Source: Mycosarcoma maydis | Lineage: Eukaryota; Basidiomycota; Ustilaginomycetes; Ustilaginales | Length of the DNA stretch: 64,000 bases | NCBI RefSeq assembly: GCF_000328475.2 | Contig: NC_026478.1 | Location: 620,001-684,000 of the forward strand | Direction: 5' to 3' | Part shown: piece after piece, positions 31,331 to 42,218 of the stretch | Position numbering within the stretch: the stretch's first letter is position 1 | How the letters are laid out: each line of letters opens with the position of its first letter | The notes under the pieces: generated by a model | Databases searched by the model: none | Seen by the model: the letters and a program-made list of their open reading frames with translations, nothing else | Told to the model about the DNA's origin: nothing | Program-made: the position numbers and the translations under genes

Positions 31331-32153
31331 CTTGGTGTGAAAACGAAGCAGGAATAGGATGCCGCCGAAGTCAAATCCACGAAAGAATGTGCGCTGGAAT
31401 GGTGCGTCGATGAGCGCGACAAGCACAGCCGTCGTCACAACAGGTCTCTTATTCGTGTATACCGTCGCAATCATGAATGTTCTCGTTCGTGTTCCCATCA
31501 GTCTTCTGTTTCGGCTTCTTAACCGGCTAAACCTCTTACTCGTGACTGTGACTTTCCCGTTCAATCGTGAATCGTGCATCGTGCATGGTCACGGGTGAAT
31601 CACAATCACGAATAATCGCTTGTACGTTATCGGTCGACGGCGATCTTACATATACAGGGAGCATAACGCGTGACTGGATCATGTTCAAGCGAGTCCTCTA
31701 ACATTATACACAATTTTAACTAGAAAGCTATTATATCACGAATCACAAATAAATCGGTGATTCGCGCACATTGCACCAAATCTCTGCAGGCTCGGCCGTG
31801 CCAAATATTGATCACGTGAGCTCTGATGCAAAACTACGTCGGTAAATTCAGCACAGCAATTAGTGTGGCCAAGGAGCCATGTTGGATCAACGGGCAGTGT
31901 GTTGAGCATGTTGTGAGCTGCAGCTAGAAGGCATTTGGGAATTTCGATTTCCATTTCGATTTAGCTCCAGCCAAGTCAGACAGCCAAGCAAGGCAACTGA
32001 GTTGCAGGCCATACGCACGCCGCAGGTGATTGACTGAGAGGCCCGTGAGTGTGCGTACCAAAGTCAATCGTGCTCACGATCGGCAAACCACCTTCCTCTC
32101 CTCTCCACCTATCAAGACATCTCTCGATATCTCAATCACACATCATAGTCAAA
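31331..32153. other. Divergent promoter region, mitochondrial carrier / ribosomal P1
   Basis: Between two divergent starts. Contains A-x-T words near 31538, 31563 and 31604 and an AT-richer patch near 31690-31760. No gene is supported. Confidence 0.6.
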
Positions 32154-33509
32154 ATGGCTTCCTCGTAAGTCTCTTGTCAACACAATCAACATCCGACCAG
32201 GAAGAATCTGCAGGTTGAACTGACGTTTTAAACTCTCATCTCTACATCAAAACCATCGACGATGAATAGTGATCTTGCCGCCACTTACGCTTCGCTCATC
32301 CTCGCTGACGAGGGTCTCGAGATCACCGTACGTATCTACCACAATTGCAGTTCGAGACGAAGCCAGAGATTGGGTTGCAAGTAAGAACAGTATTTTGGCA
32401 GGAAATTGGCGTTCGCAGCACATCAGCGTATATCAACAGCACCAGTCACAATCACCAGCAGCAGTAGCAGTAGCAGTCAACGACCAAGCCTTTTTGCTGG
32501 CTGCTCATAAACTTGTCCATAACCAGCACACGCATGCGCATGGTCTACACACTACATGGTAGCAGATGCTGGATTTGCAAACAGCAGACGTTCGCATCAT
32601 TTTGCATGGACATGACACCGAGCATCGATGCGAATCAGACACAGACCTTGCAGGTGACTTTCGAGATCCCAGCCAATTTCTCGACGTCGACATGTCCGGC
32701 GGTGAATCACACAAATCCTGGCCGACTCAGACCGGATAGGGATCATCATTTTTGTTATCAAGCTGGTGCGCTTGCGTTGATGGCCAACATCCGTTCGCCC
32801 ATTGTCATGCGAGCTTGTTGCAAGCCATCGATCGCTACTTTTCCCTCTGCGGTCAACAGCCGTGACTCGCGCACCTGTCGAGACCAAAATTCACACGGAC
32901 CGAGGCATTGATGCGTTTGGAACTCGCACCGTTTCGAGCTATGATCAGTACTTGCTTGACGTGGCAAGATGACGACAAGGGATGGTACGACATTCGGCAA
33001 GTCATGGACCTCTTTCTACGCCAACCGCTGTGGACCTCACCATGGTATGCTCGATCGCCTTTCTCACATTGCTGCTGCCACTGCTGCTATTTGGTTGCGT
33101 ATACCTGCTGCGAACCGCAACGACTGCTTTTCTATCGGCCAATACTGTTCACTTAAACTCCTGATCTCCGACACTCGGCGTCTTAGCTTCTAAAGAAAAC
33201 GCGTGGTACTAACCGCTTCTCACTACACTTGATTGCGCGCGAAAACAGTCGGAGAAGATCGTCCAGCTTACCACCGCTGCCGGTGCGCCTGTCGAGCCCA
33301 TCTGGGCCACCCTGTTGGCCAAGGCGCTGGAGGGTAAGGATGTCAAGGAGCTGCTGACCAACGTTGGTGGTGGAGGAGCTGCTATCGCCGTGGCTGCCCC
33401 TGCTGCCGGTGCCGCTGCCGGTGGTGCTGCTGAGGAGACCAAGGAGGAGAAGAAGGAGGAGGAGAAGGAGGAGTCGGATGACGACATGGGCTTCGGTCTG
33501 TTCGACTAA
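32154..33509 (+). CDS. RPP1: 60S acidic ribosomal protein P1, three exons
   Basis: Stalk protein of the large ribosomal subunit, which recruits translation GTPases; 109 residues. Exons 32154-32164, 32270-32327 and 33249-33509 splice to [23 protein letters not shown], then [29 protein letters not shown]. An Ala/Gly hinge, an acidic run and the invariant stalk tail [12 protein letters not shown] follow. Introns have donors GTAAGT and GTACGT and AG acceptors. Exon 1 codes only 3.7 residues, common in ribosomal protein genes. The second intron is 921 bases, about ten times the other introns in this window (see findings). Length and motifs fit P1, not P2: the P1 helix [11 protein letters not shown] and the start pattern ATYASLIL are diagnostic. 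Confidence 0.95.
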
Positions 33510-34125
33510 ACCTCTTCGTCTCTCGCCTCTTAGCTAGGATCTCTTCTCTCATTCGTAGTCTCCTTTCTTCGCAAAACCAAACCATATGTATCATCAGATC
33601 ACATTTCCATTGATTCGACGCTGTTGTCGCACACCGCTCTTCGAGCGTGAAGGCGTAGTGTCGCGGATCTCAACAACGGCGGCATTTGAATCGCCCTCTA
33701 CTTTTTACACACCAAAAATTTCACTCGAGGCTCTTGCTAGCTTTTCCCAAGCACCGCCATCACGATTGTGCACACTCGGTCTGTGGGATCGCGGTTAAAG
33801 GGCCTGGACGAGAGAGTGCGAGTCTGAGTTGGACCAACGAGCACGGGTTTTCAGGTTGGCAAGCTAGTCGTCATCGTGCGCGTGTGCGCGTGTGCGCGGC
33901 GTCGAGTCGTGGCTCATGCGACGAGGTGTATGACATGGTGCGACACTACAGACGTGTGCCAGTACTTGCTCTCAGACAGCAAGTTCGGTGGTGACGACAA
34001 CAAACTGGTCTCGTCAGTCGAGATTACAATCACGAATAGTGCACATGGCTTGTTCCTGCGTGACCAGACCAACGTCTTGAAAGCTTGAGCGAGCTGCCGA
34101 AGCGCTCTACGGCAGGCTGTCGCAC
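33510..34125. other. Convergent intergenic region
   Basis: 3' UTRs of the P1 gene and of the F-box gene. It includes a GCGCGTGTGCGC stretch near 33880 and one AATCACGAAT word near 34028. No gene is seen. Confidence 0.5.
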
Positions 34126-35934
34126 TTAGACGCCTCCGCGTCGTTGGAAGAGAAAACATCCTTCGTAACCATACATGTCATCCGGGGTAAAGGTGTCTCT
34201 CCATCTACCGACGAGTTTGCCACCAGCGACGCTGTAGCCTCTGTAGAGCCACTTGCCCCTGCCGTCAGGACGATACTCCTTGGTCATGATCAGCATTCCA
34301 TCCCAACTGCGCACCCTGCCACGAACCACAAATCTGCCCCATGCAGAATGACCGGTTCCGGAGAGCAAGATCTCGTACCTCTCGCTACCATCTTCGTCTG
34401 GAAAACAGGGATATCGGTCCCAATCTTGCGGCAACGCCTTGGATTTGCCCTTTGCATCCAGCGCAGATGACGCTGCAGTGGCAGCGGCGGCGGAAGCATC
34501 CGTGTGCGACTCGGTCGACGCATATCCGGCTGCCAAAATACTGCCTGTGCCACCTTCCACTTGGCCAGCACCGAGTCGAACAATCTTCTCCTTGATCTTC
34601 CAGATCTGAGGTTGTTCCCCGAACGGCCCTTCGTACAGACTTCGCATTCGTCCCGCCAGCATCTCGCGGTACGAATCGAAATCGAAGAAGCTGAACCTTC
34701 CTTCCCAGATGCCTTCGAACATGCCCTTGAAAAATAGCGGCGGCAGACCGGGCGAGCTGCGTGGGTCGAGGCACGACAGCAGACGCGCCACGTCCTTGTC
34801 ATGGTCCGTGGAAGCAAGTGAGAGTGGTGGGCGCGTTGCAGCCGGTTGATGCATCGTGGTGACCGAACTGGGATCGTCGGGATCCGAAAGCGCAGCCATG
34901 CCCAACACAGCCGGGTCCTTTTCGACCTTCATGAAAAACGAAAAGCATGCGCCTTGCGCCAGAATAGGCGCTGCAATGCGTAGCTGCCCCCCAACATGAT
35001 CCACCACGCACGTCCGATCGCGAGGCGCAAGATCGGCTAGGAATGGATTCGTCGCCACCGTTGGCGCGCTATTCGGCGTCGCCTCGTGCGCCGTGCCATA
35101 AGACCGTGCACGATCGTCGTTGGTATCGCTAGCTTTGCCACGGCTTGCATGCGTCGTGATGGGCAGCTTGCGAAGCGTCCACGGTGCCATAAATGCGTCA
35201 AACTTGTGAGCTGCAAACACGAACGGACGCAACACAAACAGCCTCTCGACTGCTTCTCCTTTCGGCTCAAACGCCAACTGCTCCGGATCGGTCAACAAGT
35301 AGACTAGATGCAATGCCAACGCCTTGTGAACCGCATCGGACGGATAGCCAGATGAAACTGCACTGTCCAACATCACAGTAGCATGGTGAAGCGCCAAAAA
35401 GCTATGCAGTTGTGCCCAGCAAAGCTGTTCGTAGTTGAGACCATCGTTCTCCAACATCATGAGATAGGCAAGCCAGAGCATCTCGGTAATCGAGCTCTCG
35501 TCCTCGCTGAGTGAAGCACCCGTATCGAGAAGCTGTACAGCTGTAATGACGCAGCGTCGGATGCGTTTGAGCAAGATGCAGCGTCGACGAAGCTCGTTGG
35601 CGAGGTTGTGCGATGTGAGTGCGGATTTGCCAAAGCGACGACCGATGGCGGCGGTATCGAACTTGCTGCGAAACACCCTTGCGTACAGACGCGGATTCGA
35701 CTCGAGGCTGAGGAGCGAATGGAGACGTCTGCATACCAGTTGAAGTGCGTGCAGATCTGTAGGCGGGGTCACCACTTTGGACTGCCGAAGCGACGGATCG
35801 TAGAGGAAACTGCACGGCGCAGACGTGGACGAAGAGGCAAACGATGTATCAGACATGGCCGCGTAGCTCGCGATGCTGTCGATGATCTCTGGAGGTAGCG
35901 ATAGCAGCCCCGCGCTGGACGCGTGCGCCTCCAT
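34126..35934 (-). CDS. F-box protein
   Basis: 602 residues. The N-terminus LLSLPPEIIDSIASYAAM followed by LHALQLVCRRLHSLLSLESNP has the F-box pattern (LP-E-I-x2-I-x-Y, then L-x-C-R-x-L), so the protein is probably a substrate adaptor of an SCF (Skp1-cullin-F-box) ubiquitin ligase. The middle contains GQLRIAAPILAQGACFSFFMK. The C-terminal half has aromatic-rich segments WEGRFSFFDFDSYREMLAG, then WGRFVVRGRVRSWDGMLIM and WLYRGYSVAGGKLVGRWRDTFT, which look like a conserved beta-rich substrate domain. An Ala/Ser-rich linker (about residue 475-490) separates parts. The substrate is unknown. The ATG at 35934 lies just before the F-box and is the only reasonable start. Confidence 0.85.
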   Translation of the reverse strand: MEAHASSAGLLSLPPEIIDSIASYAAMSDTSFASSSTSAPCSFLYDPSLRQSKVVTPPTDLHALQLVCRRLHSLLSLESNPRLYARVFRSKFDTAAIGRRFGKSALTSHNLANELRRRCILLKRIRRCVITAVQLLDTGASLSEDESSITEMLWLAYLMMLENDGLNYEQLCWAQLHSFLALHHATVMLDSAVSSGYPSDAVHKALALHLVYLLTDPEQLAFEPKGEAVERLFVLRPFVFAAHKFDAFMAPWTLRKLPITTHASRGKASDTNDDRARSYGTAHEATPNSAPTVATNPFLADLAPRDRTCVVDHVGGQLRIAAPILAQGACFSFFMKVEKDPAVLGMAALSDPDDPSSVTTMHQPAATRPPLSLASTDHDKDVARLLSCLDPRSSPGLPPLFFKGMFEGIWEGRFSFFDFDSYREMLAGRMRSLYEGPFGEQPQIWKIKEKIVRLGAGQVEGGTGSILAAGYASTESHTDASAAAATAASSALDAKGKSKALPQDWDRYPCFPDEDGSERYEILLSGTGHSAWGRFVVRGRVRSWDGMLIMTKEYRPDGRGKWLYRGYSVAGGKLVGRWRDTFTPDDMYGYEGCFLFQRRGGV

Positions 35935-36503
35935 GGTGGCGCTGATTTGACCACCTGGCGTGCTCTACCGAGCTTGTTCGGGCCGATGATACAAAGCGCT
36001 GAGAGGGCAGATTCGAGGCTCGCAGCCCCACTTGGATTCACAGCCAGTGCTGCTTGCGAGGTAATGTAATCGGCAGTATAGTCGCAGTCTCAGTCGCACT
36101 CGACTCTGCTATCGATAATACGTCTGTCCGTGTTCGAGGTGAAAGCGTGGGATTGCGGAAAGGGATCGAGGAGTGAAGACAAGTGTGGCGTTTGGATGCG
36201 GTGGGGTTCAAACCACAATCAAGAATCCTGAATCCGGCTGAGTAGCTCAATTTGAATAACCGAGCCAACAAACTCGCACAAGGATTTGGTCAGCGCGCCT
36301 AAACTTACTCGCTCTGCCCTCACCCTGCATGGAAGCTCGATACACATTTCGAGGCGAGGCGAGCGAACACGGCACAGGCACAAGCAACCTCGTGGCTCAC
36401 GCAACAGCCACTTTTCAAACGATTGGTAACTCAATCATCCTATGAAGACTTGATCCGTACTAGCGCTGAAGTCAGAAGGATCGCCTGCCCCGGCAGTCCA
36501 AGC
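35935..36503. other. Intergenic region between F-box gene and CAP
   Basis: Upstream region of the F-box gene and 3' region of the CAP gene (both minus). No repeats of note and no gene recognised. Confidence 0.5.
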
Positions 36504-38122
36504 TCAAGCAGTGTGAGCAACAACTTCGGTCTTGATGCGACTCTTACCCTTCTGGCCGAGACTGTCGACCGTGTGCTTGAGCTGCTCCGGCAGCGCATAT
36601 TCTTCAAACTCACCCTCCTCACCACCTTGCACTGGCAAGTTGATGTTGATCGCACTGCACTTGGCGGCAATGATCTCCGAGTCCAACGACTTATCCGAAA
36701 GGTAGATCTGCCCGCTATCGCACGAATCCAACAAAATGGTGGGAGCACGTCCCGTGATCTGCACCGCAAACGACGGCGATCCCGTCACCTCTAGCGAAGA
36801 GACGAGCGTATCGACGAGGATCGATGTCTTGGTGCAGTTGGTCATCTGCACAGCGTTGATCTTGCCCTTGATCTGAATGATGCTGTTCTTGCAGTTGAAA
36901 ATGTTGACTGTCTGGTTGAGCTCGGTCTGGTCGATCACGATCGAGCGATTGTCCTCGTGGTACTCGACCGCCCACTTGTTGCCATCCAGCTGCGTCTTGG
37001 GTGGCTTCTTGGCTTTCAACTGCGCCGGCTTGGCTGCGAGCTTGGGTGGAGCAGCCTTGGTCGGTGGAGGCGCCGCTGTGCCTCGCAGCTCGGGATTCTT
37101 GTGCGTCATCTGACTGGCATCAACCTTTTTAAGTCCCTTCGTAATGTTTTCACCCTGGTTGAGCTGTCCAAACACGGCATCCATACCGCCTGCGCCTGCA
37201 CCGCCAGCGGCTCCGGCAGACAGGTCAACGGCAGGAGGCGGAGGTGGAGGCGGCGGAGGCGCACCTGCAGATGGAGCTGCGCTCGAAGTTGCCTTGAAAG
37301 AGGCAGCATCGCCTCCCTTGGGGTTCCAAGCCAGACCGGTAGTATGAGTTTTGAGCACGTACGTTTTCAGAGTTTCGAGAAGCTTGATAAAGGCGCGAGT
37401 CCATTCCACGTGCGTCTTATCCGTATCCTTAAAGTCCTTGATGACACGATTGGCGTAGAACTGGGCGCTATCCTTCATTTCGCCGACGTACGGACCTGGC
37501 TTTGGTTCGACTGCAACCCATCCCACAGCCGGGATACCTTCACTGACGGTGCTGAGATGATTAAAGTGATGCTTGTCTCCACGATTCTTGTCGCGCATCT
37601 CGATGACCTGTGTGAGTGCAGCTTGGAGCGGCTTGAGCAGCTCGGCGAATGCGGGCGAGCCAGCACCTCCGGCCGGCTTTTGACTGGATGCAGCAAGCAA
37701 GATGAGGTCACGCTGTGCCTGAAAGGTCTTGAACACGCTTGCAGCCTGCTCGTTCACTACGCCACCGATCTTGGCGCTGAGCTGCTTAAACTCGTCGAGA
37801 GCTTGTCCTACCTCTTCATCGTATGCTTTGACCGCTGCCGGAACATCTCTGGCTGGCTCGACAGCAGCAGCCGGGGGAGGCGGCACAGAGGCGGCAGCCA
37901 AAGCTGGTGCAGCAGCTGGGAACTCCCTTTGCGTCGAGGTGCCTGAAGACTGATGGAGGGCAATGTCTTCGAGGCGGGAAGTTGCTGCTTCCAGTCTTTG
38001 TAACAGCATGACGGAGAGAGTCAGCGGGCCAGAATGCGTCAATCGTGCAGAGCGCTTGGGACGGACGTTGCAACATACCTCTTGATGAGTGTGCTCAAGT
38101 TTCCGATGCCTGGAGCCGACAT
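36504..38122 (-). CDS. SRV2: Adenylyl cyclase-associated protein CAP/Srv2, two exons
   Basis: Actin-monomer recycling protein that also binds adenylyl cyclase in fungi; 511 residues. Exon 1 38122-38079 codes MSAPGIGNLSTLIK and two bases of Arg; exon 2 runs 37995-36504. The 83-base intron (donor GTATGT, acceptor AAG) joins them to LIKRLEAATSRLEDIA, the typical CAP N-terminal cyclase-binding helix. Next comes the helical folded domain (VGQALDEFKQLSAKIGG, then VGWVAVEPKPGPYVGEMKDSAQFYANRV), a Pro-rich linker (PPPPPPPPPAVDLSAG), a WH2-like segment ending in LKKVDASQMTHKNPELR, and a C-terminal beta-helix CARP domain (KWAVEYHEDNRSIVI, NIFNCKNSIIQIKGKINAV). All expected modules are present. Confidence 0.96.
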
Positions 38123-38595
38123 TGTTGCTGATAAACGGGGGATGAGGCAAGGCGAATGGAAGTAGGACGTTAGCCTGTCGTGTGTTTTCCGCAAAGATGT
38201 GAATGGGCAGTGCGAGTTGAGAGTCGCTGAGCACAGGCCATGTTGCTGTGTGGGGGACTTAAAGATGAAATTCGTGAATCCGAATTGTGAAGCTCACTCC
38301 ACTCACGACTCTCACAGATCCTCGTCTTAGCCCGTGGCCGGTGGCCGAAAATGAATCACGAATCGTGAATGTTCATCGTCGAGTCTCCGCTAGGCTTCTA
38401 CACAAGACCCGCCTTGAACCACGGCTCGCAAAGACAAAATGCATTCACGATCAAGAGTTGGTATATGATTTCAAGCAGGGCATGTCAATGAGACAGAATA
38501 CTAAAACAACAGCGACAAAACGAGGGGGCACAAGTACAGTGATGGAAGACACAGGTTCTAGATGGGGCTCGATGGGGCTCTGAGTGTGAGCGAGA
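38123..38595. other. Intergenic region between CAP and NDC80
   Basis: CAP promoter and NDC80 3' UTR. A-x-T words lie near 38301, 38354 and 38361, plus one mismatched form (ATT-CGTG-AAT) near 38272. Confidence 0.6.
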
Positions 38596-40788
38596 TCAAT
38601 CGTCACGGCTCTTAAGAGCGACGGCAGCTTGAATTTCGCGCAGTTGACCAGTCACATCGCCCTTCATCTTGCTAAGAAGCACGACAAAGTTGAGCATGTC
38701 CTCGTCCATTCGCGATCGTTGCTGATTCCACTCGTCTTCTTTGTGTTCGGCGCTGTGTGGTAACAAACAGCAAGCGAGGGCGTTTGGTCAGTGCTGGTGT
38801 CGAGTGGTATTGGTACCAGGGAAGAACTGATGCACTTACGTGAGTTGAAGACTGGTCAGTCTTGATTCGGCTTGCTGCAGATGCACGCTGCCGGAGGCTT
38901 CGGTCTCGTAGGTCGACTTTTCCAGCTTGCCCTCGTCGGCCTTGTATCGCTCTTGCACCGTCTTGCAGCTCTATAGTGGGGAACGCGAGGAACAGTTGAA
39001 AGTCAGTATCAATGCTATCTGTGCATATCGTCTTAATTGCGCCGAATGACCTACCTTTTCGTATTCGGCTGCTTGTCTGGACAACGCTTCGCAACGCTCG
39101 CGATCAGAGGCAAGCTGTGTTTCTTGTTCGGAAAGCGTCTCCTGCAGCTTTTCATACTCTTCCTGCATCGCGAGTCGCTTCTTAGATGCATGGCGGTACT
39201 TGTCGGCCTCCTGGGACCGCAACGTTTCAATTTGGCGACGGAAGGAGCCCTTGATATCGACACCGGCTTGCAACATGGTGGACGGATTGGAAGGAGTCAG
39301 TTCGAGCTCCTCGATCACGCTTCCAGATGCCAGCCTGTAAGGTAGCAGCGATATGGAGCGCGCCAGGGGGTTGAACTTGGAGATTCGGTCTTCGGTATCG
39401 GCTTGCTTCTTTGCGATGGCAATCTCGAGGGACCATCCATCGCCGGCGGCCTTCTTGTTCTGCTCGCCGAGCACTTCGAGACGCTTGGTCAGACGGTTTC
39501 TCTCGGCCAGCATCCTTTCGTACTCTTCTGCAGACATTTCCTGCGCATTGACCTGTTCTTGCAAGTCGACTCTGCGTTTGGTTTTGTCGTCAATCTCCTT
39601 TTCAGCAAGAGCGATTTCCTTGATGAGCCTCTCGATGGCCTTCTTGGTCTTGTCGAGCTTGGGAACGAGAACATCGTCGTAGTACTTGTGGAACTTGGAA
39701 ATGTCCTTGGTGAGCATGTCATTTTCGCTGCGTTCAATCTTGAGCGGCGAATCGTTGTTGAGATAGTCGGCCAGCTCGGATTCGAGCTTGCGATGCTCTT
39801 GTTGGAGTTCTTTGAGTTCGAGCTCTATCGCAGCATTCTTGTCCTCGAAGCGAACTCCGAGTTTGGCATGTTCTTCGGGGTAAGTGTCTTCGTTCTGCCA
39901 AAAGCGGTCGTAGCAGTCCCAGAGGTAAGGGAAGAAGAGAGACTGAAGGTCCTCGATCTCATCAGGACGTGATCTGGGCCCAGTGCCGATGGTCTCTGCC
40001 TGGTTGCCCAAGTTGACCATCCATTCGAGCATTGCTAGGCAGTACGGCCAGTGGCTCTGACTTCCGGCAGCTGTGAGCTTGGTCTTGCTGAGCTCATCGG
40101 CGGCGGGATACTTGATCTCCTTCATCAAGGTGAGCACCTCGTCTTCAAATTTCTTACCATCAACGCCCATGACAAAGTTGGTGTCGATGCAGGTGGCATA
40201 GATGTGTTTGAACATGCCGACAAAGGCAGATTGGGTAGGCTCATGAACGCCCTTGTTGGCGTCCCATCCAGCCATTGTGAAGCCGGTGCGTTCGAGATGC
40301 TCTTTGACGGTAAGACCCATGCGCGTCTTGTAATGCTTGTCCTTGATGGGCCTTGTCTCCCTCACTCCCGATCCACCTGTGTTACCAATGTTACCAGGAG
40401 CGATAGATAGTCTTCCGACCATGGACCTCCTCGAATTTGGTGTTGCAGCTACTGCAACACTCTGGCGACCGGCAGAAGCGACGCTCTGCCTGCCTGCGTA
40501 CATTCCCGAATCACCTCGACGGCCGCTCTGAGATGCCGGATGGACAGGACCGGAATGCTGCGAGCTGTGCTGAGCATCTCTAATGTTTGCGTTTGTGGCA
40601 CTGACTTGACGAACCGGGTTGGATTGCTGCGGGATCATAGAAGCGCGGGGTTGAAAGGAGCCGCTGGAGAGCGTCTTTGCAGACTTGACTGCAGAGGAAG
40701 GTACAGGAAGCGCAGATGCGATTTGGCCATTGTTCTGGTTTGCATCTATAGCCGCGAGCGTCGAACGCCGTGCGCTGGCACTAGCCAT
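38596..40788 (-). CDS. NDC80: Kinetochore protein NDC80 (HEC1), three exons
   Basis: Microtubule-binding subunit of the Ndc80 complex at the outer kinetochore; 673 residues. Exons in coding order: 40788-39055, 38970-38840, 38752-38596; donors GTAGGT and GTAAGT, AG acceptors, phases join. The basic N-terminal tail is Ser-rich. The calponin-homology domain is recognised by DKHYKTRMGLTVKEHLERTGF, IYATCIDTNFVMGVDGKKFEDEV and WPYCLAMLEWMVNLGNQAE. A long coiled coil follows (ELKELQQEHRKLESELADYL and onward). The short last two exons add the expected coiled-coil end (SCKTVQERYKADEGKLEK, then AEHKEDEWNQQRSRMDEDML and LSKMKGDVTGQLREIQA). The ATG at 40788 (MASASARRS) was chosen; the open frame extends four codons further but without an ATG. 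Confidence 0.96.
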
Positions 40789-42218
40789 GATGGCGATCAA
40801 CTGAGAGATTGTTGGTAAGAGTTGGGGTTAGAAATGGAGATGGAGGATAGGGTAGACGGCGCCGTGGCTAGAGAGCCTCGTCCCGGTCAGATAGAAGCGG
40901 AATAGTCTTGGATTGGATGCAGCGCTATGGCAATATGCAAGAAGAGATGATGGTGGTTGTGAAACAACGTGGATGGATGGCGAGCAAGAGCGGAAGCGGA
41001 AGCCTGAGCCTAAGCCAGAGCCTGCAGAGCCGAGCCACAGGAGCCACAGGAGCCTCGTTGAATCACGAGTCTATCTCAAATTCCAGCTTTTCCCTCTCCT
41101 CACAAATCCAACACCTTTCGGCTCCCAACCAACCAAAACACGCGTCGCGAACGATTCTTTTCGACCTAACATGATCACGTGACAATCCACGAGCCAGTGA
41201 AGTATGAAATCGTGAATCACGAATCGAGCCAGACAACCCAACACGAAATCACTTGACGGACAGCTGTCGAGGCTTGAATTTGAACTTGAAAACGTTCGCT
41301 GTGAGCAGCCAGCCGCCACTCACGACTGTATAGAGCAGCAAGGTTGTAAGGGTCCGCTGCAAGCCTGCTGCAGATGACGAGGTGGCTTTGTACCGTTTGT
41401 CGTTGCCCACGTACAGGCGACCAACGTCGCAACATGGTCTGCGTTCGACCTGTTAGCTGTGTGCACGCCAACCTCTCAAGACCCTATGCAATTGTGAATT
41501 GCCAAGCAAACGGCCATGAAGGATGAGCAGAGTTATCGTCCTGTTGGCTGACTTTGGTCTGTAACGTGGTTGGAAGCACCTCAGCCCCGCAAAAAGTGCG
41601 AATCGTGAATCTCATCTGTGTCACAGCGCACTTTGTGGAACAACGAACCGAGCCACTCACGACTTGCCGGCAGGACGTGTGCCTAAAGCACATTAATTTG
41701 TTGATTCACGATTCACGATTTCACGATTGTGGCTCACTTTACTCGAATCACACTCACGACGTTGTGACCGTTGTACTATTAATACTATATCTCATGAATC
41801 GCGTGATTTCATGTGATTCACGATTACAATTTGTGAGTTGTCACGAGTCGTGAGTCGTGAGTGTTCAGTCCCACGCACACATTCGTCCGTGATCATTCAC
41901 GATTGTTTTAGTGCACTGGCCACACTCACAGACTCGCGAATCACATCGTCCATCTCAATAAGTGGCCTTCTCTTAAACTCTGTGACTTCTCGCCTTGCAC
42001 CCCAACCATTGCTTCGTCACCCGACATCATTCACGATTCCTGTCGAGCTGATCAACAACCCAGGCATGGCCTCTTAGTGCGCACACTGCTACGCCACGGC
42101 GCAGCCTCAGTCGCCTCTCTCTTCTCTCTCTCTCTCCCTCTCTCCCTCTCTCGCTCTCTTTTCTCTTGTTCTCTTAACCCACCTTCGGCCTGCCACTGCT
42201 AGCGTGCTTGTCGTCGAC
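40789..42218. other. Intergenic region dense in A-x-T words and pyrimidine tract
   Basis: 1.4 kb with one of the highest densities of A-x-T-CACG words: near 41208, 41215, 41318, 41601, 41655, 41704, 41711, 41816, 41846, 41853, 41895 and 42029. It also has a degenerate (GAGCC) run near 41000-41055 and a CT-rich tract just upstream of the next gene. No gene is supported. Confidence 0.65.
42113..42172 (+). repeat. Polypyrimidine (CTCT) tract in 5' leader
   Basis: About 55-60 nearly pure C/T bases ending some 45 bases before the start codon at 42219. CT-rich tracts near transcription starts are common in fungal genes; a promoter role is inference. Confidence 0.7.

Noticed and set aside
36957..37946. 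Plus-strand 329-residue frame opposite CAP
   Set aside because: Shadow of the CAP gene; the CAP protein is unmistakable on the minus strand.
42204..42218. GTG start five codons upstream of the GH5 gene ATG
   Set aside because: A GTG start is not expected in a fungal nuclear gene; the ATG at 42219 follows immediately.
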